From Macrobrachium rosenbergii (taxonomy: Eukaryota > Arthropoda > Malacostraca > Decapoda > Palaemonidae), in the NCBI RefSeq assembly GCF_040412425.1, contig NC_089756.1, positions 4,702,498 through 4,766,497 of the forward strand: 64,000 bases of DNA, given 5' to 3'. The position numbers and the translations under genes are program-made. The stretch's first letter is position 1; every line of letters begins with the position of its first letter. Below the pieces are notes generated by a model. The model searched no databases. It was not told the origin of the DNA and worked only from the letters and a program-made list of their open reading frames with translations. Positions 55,446-64,000 of this stretch are shown piece after piece.

Positions 55446-57205
55446 ATCATGTATGTGTCTGCCAGACTAAGTGAGCGTTTTTTCTGTAGTTGGCCTCTCA
55501 GATTCCTCATACCTTATTTCAAGACATCTGTGGCCTAATGGTGGATTGCCTCTTTGAGGAGATCTAGTCTCTCTCATATTCCATTGTTAAGGGGTATCAA
55601 GCCACGTTTAACTCAGTAACGAAGTTTGCTCATTTACCCTTGAACCTTTTAGCCATGACAAGGACTCTCCAGTCCTGGTTCCGTTCTTTTTGTCTTAAGA
55701 ATTAAGGGAAGAAAACCATTCTTGTCAGCCGAGAGCAGTGCTCTAAGCACCCTTCCGCTCCCAAGCTCTTCCTTGCCTGGCTTTCAACTCGTCTGACTCC
55801 AGCTACACCCTGGCGCCAGCTCATGCTCCAAGCACCTAGGAGCGTCAGACAGCTCCCAAGTAATGCCTCTCTGGGCACCCAGATCGTCTGACACCAACCT
55901 CAGCTTGGCATCATCTCAGAGCACCCAGCAGCTTGGCATCATCTCAGAGCAGCCAGTGGATTGGTGTCATCTCTGAGCACCCAGCGTCCGGCGCCAGCTA
56001 TGGATCATCTGGCGCCAACTCTCCCCTCATCTTTGACTCTGGGGAGAACAGTGAACTCTTTTCCGGTTGGGGCTTTCAGGTATTGCCTGAGCAGGATTGG
56101 AAGAACAGAGGACCTTCCATATCCTTAGTGTTTTGACAAGGACCCTTTTTGCCCTGTGGCTAGAACATATTCTTTCTTTCCAAAAGGATTTTATTTATGA
56201 GACAGAACAGCTACTACCTCATTAGCTTTCAAGCACAGTATGCCCCACACTTCCACTCTGCTGTCGACTTACTGGATGTGTAATCGATCTTCGCTTCTCA
56301 CAGTTTTAATTAAAACAGTGTTAAAAGTTTTGCAGTACCTTGTGAAGTATTAGTAATAGGCATAGTATCATGGAAGGAAGCATAGGATTTTATCCTACTG
56401 TCTCTTCACCTTGTAGTGAAGTGTTGATTTTGAGGAGCCGATGGGGTTACGAGGTACTTGCAGCACCTGCCACTCTCAGTGGATGGGTTGTGGTTTTTCT
56501 TCAGTGTAGGTGATGACGTTGTCTGATTGTTTTTATTTTGGTACTGTGCCCAGGGCAAGGGCACCTTTTAAAGTTTTGCTAGCCATCAGATAACTCCTTG
56601 AACTGCATAACTTCCACTGATGTTTTGATAGCAATTGGAGTACTCCTTTGCTACAAAGCTCCCACTTAAGTAGAGGCACTCCTCAGCTTTACCACCACGC
56701 CACTACAGGTTAAGATGAACACCAACCAGTGGCAGTATTCTCCTTCAGTAGCTCTCTTGACTGAGAAGGAATGACAGGCATTGTCTTCAGTGCTAGCAAC
56801 CTTTCTATTTCAATTCATTTTGTGACTTAATGCTTTGGAGTAGAATTTGTCTATGTATCCCACCTCCTGTCAATATGGGATTCAGCTATGTAATTACTTG
56901 GTAAGTTACTTACTTATATAAAAATGACATTTTTATAATAAAATCAAATTTATATATACTTACCAAGTAATTACAGAATGAGAGCCCACCCTCCTCCCCT
57001 CTGATGGACATGGGGCACAAACAGAATCAGATTGTCTGCTAAGTTGTTCCTGGTATTCATGTTAGTGGGCAGGACTAGTCACCTACACTAAAACAATTGA
57101 AGCGCTAGTGCAAATTTTGAAATTTAGCCTGCCACGATAGTTGAAACTATAGCTATGTAAAGTATATATATATAAAACTTTATTTTATTATAAAAATGTC
57201 ATTTT
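55446..57205 (+). mobile_element. DIRS-5, 3' part (recombinase remnant, ICR and ITR)
   Basis: The coding remnant (55446-56285) shows recombinase hallmarks in shifted frames: LSHIPLLRGI near 55570-55610 (as in STIRGYR) and LAFKHSMPHTSTLLSTYWM near 56218-56280 (as in VAFKHNLSLS...FW). The 3' non-coding part is homologous to DIRS-3 46852-47312. The internal complementary region is at 56890-56974 and the 3' ITR at 56975-57205. It is more diverged than DIRS-3 and overlaps the truncation point of DIRS-4, so I treat it as a separate copy. Confidence 0.65.
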
Positions 57206-57399
57206 TATCTTAAAAGGTGTATTTAATCATGAAAATTACATGAAAATGCAGTAATTAGTGAACATTTCTTGATAAAAAATCTGCAAATTACTGAATTTTT
57301 AGCAAATAATTTGGTGATAAATTCCACAGAAAAACCGCGAATAGGTGAAGCTGCAAATCCTGAACCTCGAAAAGGGGGGGATGTTGACTGTATTGCATG
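57206..57399. other. Unassigned AT-rich sequence
   Basis: No gene recognised. Confidence 0.4.
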
Positions 57400-57800
57400 T
57401 GCACTTAAAGCATGCACGCCCATGGCTTGTGCACCTATCGCGTGTGCGTTTATGGCTTGTATATGCCTCACGTGCATGCCTATCACATGCATGCCTTTGG
57501 CTTTTGCTCCTACCTTATGTTTGTCTATGGCTTGTATGCCTCTCGCGTGCTCACCTATGGCTTGTTCCCCTATGGCTTTTGCCTATTGTCACCTATGGCT
57601 TGTGCATCTATTGCATATGTGCCTATTCGCTTGCGCGCCTGTGGCTTGTACGCCAATGGCTTGCACTCATATCACCTGTGTGACTTTAGTTTGTGTTCAT
57701 ACGCCTCTGCACCTGTTGCCTGTATGCCTATCACTTGTGTGCTTGTCACTTACATGTCTACTGATTGCGTTCATATCTCCTGTGCACTTGTCTCCTGTTT
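57400..57800. repeat. 15-bp minisatellite, pentapeptide-coding
   Basis: A diverged 15-bp repeat around CCTATGGCTTGT runs about 400 bp. In one plus frame it reads pentapeptides of the form C-x-P-(M/I/L)-A. Two other plus frames and part of the minus strand also stay open. Low information content makes a real protein doubtful. Confidence 0.75.
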
Positions 57801-58730
57801 GACTATCGCCTGTCTATAGAGAATCTCGGCAGGTGCTGTCATTTCGGCTTTCATTTAAGTAGGCAGGTGGTTGCCGTTAGTAGTCTCAACATTCTGTTTT
57901 GGAGATTTCGACTCCTTTTCCAGTTGCGGGAGTTTCTATTGGTAAACAGTTGGTTACTGATTTGTTTTTTCCGATTCCCCCGTGGTTTGGGAACGTTCTT
58001 GTTATCACAAGATTTTCCTGATCAGCATTTAGAACATTTGATTGAGCCGACAGGTGTTCAACCGAATCAGTCTTCCTTTTGAGCCGGAGCAAGTGGTTTT
58101 GTTGGCGGTGATTAAAGAGGAGCTTTTAACCATCATTGGAATCCTATCAGGAGTTAGTGCATTGCAATCAACTGCTGCTCTTCTGCCATTGAGCGTGGTA
58201 GTCTTTGCCCTGGTCTCCCTGGTGTATTTTCACTAGCTAAGACTTATCCTGCCTTTTCTATGGTGGGAAGGGAATTGCTTGTGCTTCTGTTGATTGATGA
58301 ATCAGGTGTCTGATGTATAACCAGTGTATAAGTGGTCATAATTTCTTTTTTGAAGAGGTTAATTGCTTTCTATAAGGAGAGGTAAACGTATGATTTTGTG
58401 GAAATAGAACCTTCATTTGAGAGATATTTCATTAGGTGGCTTGTGTATGTTCAAGGCTTTAATGCAGTTCATGCAAAGGGAGCCTCTCCTAAGATTTTTC
58501 TTTCTTGCTGCCATATATCGGAGAAAGAGAACTACTGTACTTCGTAATCTACGGGTCTCTTTCGTAATGTGGGGTTAGCATTGGGGAAGGACTAGTCTCT
58601 GCTCTCCTTGCACAGGTTTTTGATTTTGGAGTGAGGGTTTTCATACGGAGAATTTTCTCCTTTATTTGCGGCATTTATTACTGCTGATCACTTCTAAGAG
58701 GTTTTCAGTCCTTATAGGAGTTTTTTTTTA
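57801..58730. other. No confident gene
   Basis: Short hydrophobic ORFs only (57765-58236). Nothing recognised. It may be the decayed body of another mobile element. Confidence 0.4.
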
Positions 58731-59333
58731 GTGAAGCAGAGGTTCTCTCATCAAGGTCATATGATTTGGGGAAAGTTTTTTGACCCGGCAAGAATCAGGC
58801 TTGGGTTCTTTCCTGTTACCTGAACATGGGTTAACAGGTGGTCTCTTATCAGATTGGATATTAGTTTAAGCTGTCATGGGAAGAAGGATCCAGTCCTTTA
58901 GATGCCTCAGTGTAGGTCTGGGGCGCGATCATAGGAGATCTAGAATTTCAGGAGTTGTAACTAGTATTGGTGGAGGTCTGTTACACCTATAATCCTGAAT
59001 TTTAGCAATCAGGGTAACTTCAAGCAGTGTGTATGTAGAGTAGAGCATACAGTACAGTATCTAGAGAAGGAATGACGGTTTGTCTGATAACACTGCTACT
59101 TGTGCTGTACTCTACCTTGCACTGAGGCATCTAAATACTAGAAAACCTGGATCCTTCTTCCCATGACATCTAAAGGACTGGATCTTCTTCCCAAAGCTTA
59201 AACTAATATCCAATCTGATAAGAGACCACCTGTTAACCCATGTTCAGGTAACAGGAAAGAACCCAAGCCTGATTCTTGCCGGGTCAAAAACTTTCCCAAA
59301 TCATATGACCTGATGAGAGAACCTCTGCTTCAC
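58731..59333. repeat. Large imperfect hairpin (inverted repeat)
   Basis: The left arm 58731-58912 (starting GTGAAGCAGAGGTTCTCTC) is inverse complementary to 59120-59333, which ends GAGAGAACCTCTGCTTCAC. The right arm has about 35 extra bases (a repeated GGGAAGAAGATCC block). The spacer is about 200 bp and itself has short complementary pieces (GTAGAGTA...TACTCTAC). Confidence 0.9.
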
Positions 59334-59343
59334 AAAAAAACTA

Positions 59344-59590
<247 letters not shown>

Positions 59591-61550
59591 TTGTTATTGT
59601 GGAGTCTCGGCTGATCACTTATTATTCAATTTACGTAATTTTTACGGCCCTGCAGACCAAGAATACACGTAACCTGCCACTTGAAGCCAAAAGTTAACCT
59701 CAAAGACAGTCGTTAGTTAGCCAAAGGTCGCCAGTTAAGGGTAATTAACCTTAACAAGAATATTTGAGATGAATTTTAGATTTCAAACGCAACGGTTCTT
59801 CCCAACATCGAACGCGAGGCATACAAAAGCATCGAGACTTAAAACTGTTTTGCTTACCCTAACCTAGGTATTTTACTGGAATAACGGGTTGAAGCTAACA
59901 ATATAATACTTTGGCTTAATCTAGACTTCAGTAAACACATGTACCATAAGTGGTGGCTGAAGGAAGAAAACAAAGAAAATGTGAAATACAGAAGGAGTAC
60001 TAGTCAATCGACGGCTTCAACAAGAATCGGACTTACCATGAACGCCGAAGTCGCTGCGCAAAACGAGGGACCTCAGGAGTCGTATTCTGGGAGTCTTCCC
60101 AATTCACTAATTAAGATAGACGTAGGAGTAAAAGTAATAAAGAACAAAGAATAGCGTTCGGCACGCTCTCCGCGTGCACCCTGGTTCAGTGACCGCTTTA
60201 CTTTCTCTCTGACCGACCTCGCTTCGTTCCCGCCAGATGAGGTGGCCTCATGACATACCGCCCTGGGCAATCTGACCTTGACAAAGGCATCGCCGAATGC
60301 ATAGAATAGAGAGGAAGATAGCTTAAGGCCACCATAACTAGGGGTCATTGAGTGTAAACCCTCTCTGAGGCTTAGGTCCCTAATGCCCTAGCATATTTTG
60401 TTTTTAAAACTGCCCAGCCTATGCGCGGCGCCATCTGTCTACTGCTGTGATCGTTATTTTGAATTGTCTAGCCTACCGGCGAGGCAGAGATGTTCTCTGT
60501 CGAGGTCAGTCTGACTAATATTCCTACACCTAAATACATCGAGGGCGAACAGCAGTAATATTTATAAAAGATCCCCCCCTTAAAAGGGCTTTCACTCCCT
60601 TTTCGGGTGTGAAGGTCTATACTAAGTAAGCTGTTCACCTCTCGTAGGTTACTCTCCTTCCCCTGAGCAGATTAGTCCTGGTTAGCCTACCTAGCTACAG
60701 AACTACCTAACCCTAGATAGGATACGAGCTATAATCACTACTTTACCTAAGTCTAATAGTACGAGAAGGTGCTTACGGTTATTATAGGCTTCCTCCTTCA
60801 ATCATGATGTGTTTAGACCCAGCCTAGTGGTACATTCTATGATATTCCCTAGCCTAACCTATCCTAACCCGACCGTATCACCAACATAAGAGCTAATGAT
60901 CTAACTAAATTACAACGTGGTTTATGTTTAATACAATTAATAATTACTAGTTCATTCATGAGGGTTGCCTCGTATGATAAATGGGTGCCTCACTGAGGTC
61001 TTAGGCCATGCGTGTCCTGAGCATCGTGGCTCGGTTCACAATAGTTAAGACTATTGAAATTAGTTAGGCTACTTACGTGATTATTGCGGCTCGGTGGTAA
61101 GTGGAAGGAACAGGGATACTAAATTGATGTACCGTACTTTAAGGCGGTCTAGGCTAGGTACAAGTAAAAGGAAGAGATTACACTGGCTACCTCCTCTGGG
61201 CAAGGGGCCAGGATCACTCTTAGATGTTAGGGCACTGTGCCAAGAGGGCACTAGTGCCTGGATGAGCTTATAGCTTGGCAACTACTGGGCTCTCTTCCGC
61301 CCCTTCTTCTTCTTCTTCGGGTTCCTCCAAGGCCTATCAGTAGCTGGCCTAGGAGGTGATGAGAGCACCAACTCCGGGGACAGGCCAGAAGGGCTAGCGG
61401 GCGCGAAGTCAGGGGCAACTGCAAAGCTGCGGGAGGACTCCTATTCCGGCTGCTGCGACAACCGGAGCGAGAGCGATCTCGACTTCTGCGTCCAAGGATG
61501 CCAGTTCCTGGTCTTCCAAGGAAGGGGTACCATTTACGATCCTCCAGGGT
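59591..61550. other. Region downstream of element B coding part; possible PPT/LTR
   Basis: No RT or integrase motif is visible. On the minus strand TTAAGGGGGGGAT (complement of 60571-60583) could be the polypurine tract of element B, which would place a 3' LTR between about 59.6 and 60.57 kb. I cannot confirm this because the 5' LTR lies outside the window. A 71-codon ORF at 59939-60154 (+) is not recognised. Confidence 0.4.
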
Positions 61551-62027
61551 TCATCCTGGAGTCAGATTTTTGCAAAGAAGAAGTTTCGGTGCTGGAGGCT
61601 CTCCAGTCGCGATGATCAACTGCATGGGGAATCCTAAATCTCCCGGAGGAGGATTCGCCTCATGATTTAGACCCGGCATAGGGGCCTTTCCGATTGGTAG
61701 CTCAACGTCCAGGACGGACGGAGTCTGGCACTGCTCAGTGCTCGCAAGTGGCACTGGCAGCAGTTGAGGGTCAGGCATGCCTGATGAGGGGTCCGGAGGT
61801 GCAATACCTCGCGGACGACTTGTGTTTGGCTGCGGCAGAGATTCCTGCCCCAGCGGGAGATCGTAGCCTCTCGGTGAGTTTTGTTCGGGGGCGTCCGCTG
61901 GCCGTTGCTTGTTTGGGCAGCCCTCCCAATTTGTGGTGTGGTCTGCCCGCTTGCACGTCCTGCAGCGGTACTGCTCCTCCTGAATCTCTCTTCGCGGAGG
62001 GGGAGGACCTCTTGGTGGGCCAGCCCT
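61551..62027 (-). CDS. Element B ORF3: zinc knuckle and proline-rich region after UGA
   Basis: Directly after the protease stop (TGA at 62030-62028) the same frame stays open for about 159 codons to 61551. It has QYRCRTCKRADHTTNWEGC (about 61920-61975), a Cys/His cluster like a retroviral-type knuckle (C-x2-C-x4-H-x6-C). A Pro-rich part with LLPVPLASTEQCQ (about 61700-61760) follows, which matches the tail of the element A protease ORF. It has no obvious ATG at its start, so it may be expressed by stop-codon readthrough from protease or be a decayed continuation. Function unknown; nucleic-acid binding is a guess. Confidence 0.5.
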   Translation of the reverse strand, partial: RAGPPRGPPPPRREIQEEQYRCRTCKRADHTTNWEGCPNKQRPADAPEQNSPRGYDLPLGQESLPQPNTSRPRGIAPPDPSSGMPDPQLLPVPLASTEQCQTPSVLDVELPIGKAPMPGLNHEANPPPGDLGFPMQLIIATGEPPAPKLLLCKNLTPG

Positions 62028-62520
62028 TCACAATTGGAGAGGGCTAGGCCTGAAATAGTTTGGGTTGTGCCCCTTCCACGGACCACTTTGGTGGGCGGAA
62101 GGTGGAGGTTTGTCATTATTGAGAGTGTTAGATGGGGCCTCCGTGGAGGAGGTAACGTGGCTGCGGAGTGGCGTTGGTAACGGGCTTCCGCAGAGAAGAT
62201 CCCGACCCAACAAGAAAGCCACTCCGGGCCGAATTCCACCTACCACGCCGAGGCGGTGGGGTATCGTGCCCCAAGGTGTCATAACCTGGAGTTGGACAGT
62301 AGGAACGGTAATGGTGTGGCCCTCTATCCACTTCATTTCCCACCGGGTTTCTTCATCAACCATGGCACCGGCTGGCACTTGGGCCCTAGTGATCAGGCTA
62401 ATGTCTGCTGCAGTGTCTACTGTGACCGGAAGGGTCACTGGCAGGCTAGTGCTCTGAAGAGGGGCCACCGAGATGAACTGGGTTTCCAGTCTCTCGGGGT
62501 AAAGGTTAGGTTGACAAATT
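62028..62520 (-). CDS. Element B aspartic protease, -1 frame to gag
   Basis: The frame is open from at least 62520, overlaps the gag end, and contains VTVDTAADISLITRAQVPAG (about 62370-62430) with an intact catalytic aspartate (DTA), then TVQLQVMTPWG and FLLGRDLLCG (about 62190-62220), the usual late retropepsin motif. There is no ATG before the catalytic site, and the frame is -1 relative to gag, which suggests gag-pro ribosomal frameshifting. I did not find a textbook slippery heptamer. The frame ends at TGA (62030-62028). It would process the Gag precursor. Confidence 0.7.
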
Positions 62521-63724
62521 TGGTGGTGGGGACATGATGTGGACAGGCCGGAGATCCAGCATTGTAGTGGCTAGCAGCCCCACAGGATTTGCACGGGCCT
62601 CTTGGATGGGCTCGGTGGCCTGCAGTAACTGTTGGAGGAGAGGGCTGAGTGGATGAATTGGGAGCGGAGTTCTGGCTGGTAGGGTTAGGCTGCTTATTAG
62701 TGCCGAGTTTGTATCGGCATTCAGCTTCAGCGTGGCCCCCCTTCTTGCAGTAGTTGCACAGGGTCTTGCTAGGCAGTCCATTCTTCAGGCGAGTGGAGTT
62801 CGAGAGGTAGGCCTGGGGAACAATTCGCTTCTGCGAGGTGCTATGCGACTGATTGAAGGTTTCCCACGAATCAGTCATGCGACAAGTTTCCATAAGTGTG
62901 GAGGGCTGTTTATTGTTAAGATATACAGCAAGGGGCCCTGGCACACATTGGAAAAGGTCTTCTAGCATGGTCCGATTGAAAAGATCCTCAAACATCGTGC
63001 AGGCCAAGGAGTCGAACCAGCGCGTACCGGACTGGGTTTTGTGACATGCCCATTCCGTCCAAGACCAGCCGACTTCCTTGGCAAGACCTCGGAACCGTTG
63101 TCTCCATTTTTCTGGGGTTATCTCGTAGGCCTTTGTAATGACTCTACGAACTTCCGCCATGTTACCTCTCTGGCTCTTCTCCAGTGAGCGAAGCGCTGCC
63201 TTGGCTTTTCCCTCCATATGCTTGGCTAGTATTAAGGCTCTCTCCATCTCCGTGGTGCTATAGTTATCGAAAAGAGCCTCGATCTCCTCCAGCCATGCTT
63301 CTATCTTGTCCTCAGTCCACTTGGGGACTAGGGAATTGATGCTCGAAATTGGAGCGTTTGATGCAGCAGGTGTAGGACTGGAGGCTTGCTGTCTAGCCAT
63401 CGCTTTGGCATTCTCCATTTTGGCTCTTTCCAGCTCGAGCTCTTTCTCCTTGCAGGCTAGCTCACTTTCCTTGCAGGCTAACTCATGCTGTCTTCTTCTT
63501 TCTTCTCTTTCCTCTTCTAATTGCCTTTGCTCGGCTTCATAAGCCCTCCGTTCTTCTTCATACCTCCTCTGCTCGGCTTCATACTTCCTCTGCTCGAGTC
63601 TTTCTTCCTTCTCCCGCTTGGCCAAGTCGTCCACTTGCTCCTTAACCCAGGTGGTAAGTTCCGAGCCGGTGAGACCTGCCGCCGTCCCCAGCCCCAGGAA
63701 GGTTTTATAATGCTCTGCTGCCAT
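62435..63724 (-). CDS. Element B Gag, intact 429 aa
   Basis: The start is at 63724 (MAAEHYKTFLGLGTAAG), consistent with the homologous start in element A. Residues about 30-110 form a long charged coiled coil (repeats of YEAEQRR/EEERR and ELACKEKE). The capsid-like region has LVPKWTEDKIEAWLEEIEAL (about residues 130-155) and KEVGWSWTEWACHK. The C-terminal nucleocapsid-like region has CNYCKKGGHAEAEC (about 62740-62780) and a second knuckle CKSCGAASHYNAGSPAC (about 62555-62610). No internal stop over 429 codons, unlike nearly everything else in the window, which suggests a young copy. It would form the particle and bind RNA. Confidence 0.8.
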   Translation of the reverse strand: MAAEHYKTFLGLGTAAGLTGSELTTWVKEQVDDLAKREKEERLEQRKYEAEQRRYEEERRAYEAEQRQLEEEREERRRQHELACKESELACKEKELELERAKMENAKAMARQQASSPTPAASNAPISSINSLVPKWTEDKIEAWLEEIEALFDNYSTTEMERALILAKHMEGKAKAALRSLEKSQRGNMAEVRRVITKAYEITPEKWRQRFRGLAKEVGWSWTEWACHKTQSGTRWFDSLACTMFEDLFNRTMLEDLFQCVPGPLAVYLNNKQPSTLMETCRMTDSWETFNQSHSTSQKRIVPQAYLSNSTRLKNGLPSKTLCNYCKKGGHAEAECRYKLGTNKQPNPTSQNSAPNSSTQPSPPTVTAGHRAHPRGPCKSCGAASHYNAGSPACPHHVPTTKFVNLTFTPRDWKPSSSRWPLFRALACQ

Positions 63725-64000
63725 GGTTCTGGTGGGGAAGGGCGTCTAACCAGGTCGACGGGCGTACTTGGGCAGCGAGGAAGTCTCTTCAATGACGTGG
63801 CACCCTTTCAAAAGGTGGCACTGTAGTTTGGTTGTGCCGTGTACAGGTCACACTGGTGGCACTCAGTATCCCTAGGCACTGGTGCAGGTTAGGTTCCAGA
63901 AGAACTTTCTCTTCTGTGTTCCCGTTTTGTTTTCGTTTATTTATTTTTCTCTATGCTTGGTTAGTGGCACTTATGGTGCCAATGTGTTCCTAGGGACCCT
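63725..64000 (-). other. Element B leader (5' untranslated), incomplete
   Basis: Non-coding sequence upstream of gag on the minus strand. It contains several GTGCCAC/GTGGCAC words (for example 63799, 63827, 63858, 63964). No primer-binding site is recognised within the window. Confidence 0.4.

Larger units (their letters stand above)
60571..64000 (-). mobile_element. LTR element B: gag-protease, incomplete in window
   Basis: The minus strand carries intact gag (63724-62435), protease in the -1 frame, and a third zinc-knuckle ORF after a UGA. It is homologous in order and sequence to element A. No RT, RNase H or integrase lies downstream. The 5' LTR, if present, is beyond 64000. Confidence 0.65.

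Noticed and set aside
57269..57802. Cysteine-rich secreted or metallothionein-like protein
   Set aside because: No signal peptide or domain. The cysteines arise from a 15-bp minisatellite open in several frames.

Overview
This window reads as a stretch of a large, repeat-choked animal genome, most likely a crustacean (a decapod is my best guess, from the mixture of DIRS-like, Penelope-like, Tigger, piggyBac and IN-before-RT gypsy elements plus very long TA microsatellites; the species cannot be fixed from sequence alone). There are no bacterial-style operons. Almost every open reading frame that means anything belongs to a mobile element, and most are broken. The one convincing host-gene piece is a 213-bp internal exon at 40058-40270 (+) with good splice sites, which resembles the N-terminal part of gamma-tubulin complex component 5 (TUBGCP5/GCP5). 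Much of the window may therefore be intron or flank of that gene.

Layout. 1-960: a frameshifted acidic ORF. 1988-7837: a Tigger/pogo transposon (minus) with TA target duplications, split by a 3-kb piggyBac (3341-6339) with TTAA duplications; removing piggyBac restores the Tigger frame. 7861-15123: a minus-strand LTR element (called A here) with 1.1-kb LTR-like repeats, gag and protease remnants, no reverse transcriptase, and a tandem hairpin array in its leader. 15.3-16.1 kb: microsatellites and a 75-bp tandem repeat. 17.3-22.8 kb, resuming at 38.2-38.45 kb: an old DIRS-like element (DIRS-1), itself hit by a truncated LINE (18.7-19.9 kb). 22801-38193: a Ty3/gypsy-class LTR element with TSD CTATA whose domain order is gag-PR-IN-RT-RH (Gmr1-like, IN before RT). 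It carries a TTAA-flanked, satellite-filled MITE (27320-29511), a TA-flanked MITE (30195-30557), and a complete DIRS element (DIRS-2, minus, 31770-38144) lodged in its 3' LTR.

38.2-40.4 kb: intron-like DNA with a second TA MITE and the host exon. 40.38-50.77 kb: DIRS-4, interrupted at its first gag codons by a same-family, same-orientation DIRS-3 (40777-47633) that carries a third MITE copy. 50.8-55.45 kb: GA microsatellite, a near-perfect palindrome, a 5'-truncated non-LTR element (minus) and a 5'-truncated Penelope-like element with GIY-YIG domain (minus). 55.45-57.2 kb: the 3' part of a further DIRS element. 57.4-57.8 kb: a 15-bp minisatellite. 58.73-59.33 kb: a large hairpin followed by 240 bp of TA. 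60.5-64 kb: a second gag-protease-only LTR element (B, minus) with an intact 429-aa Gag, protease in the -1 frame, and a zinc-knuckle ORF following a UGA in the protease frame.

Recurring themes: nested insertions that can be dated relative to one another; LTR elements that keep gag and protease but lack pol, one of which shares a 14-nt primer-binding site with the autonomous-type gypsy element; DIRS elements with intact inverted terminal repeats and internal complementary regions; and short, near-identical tandem duplications (25, 38 and 80 bp) that break coding frames.
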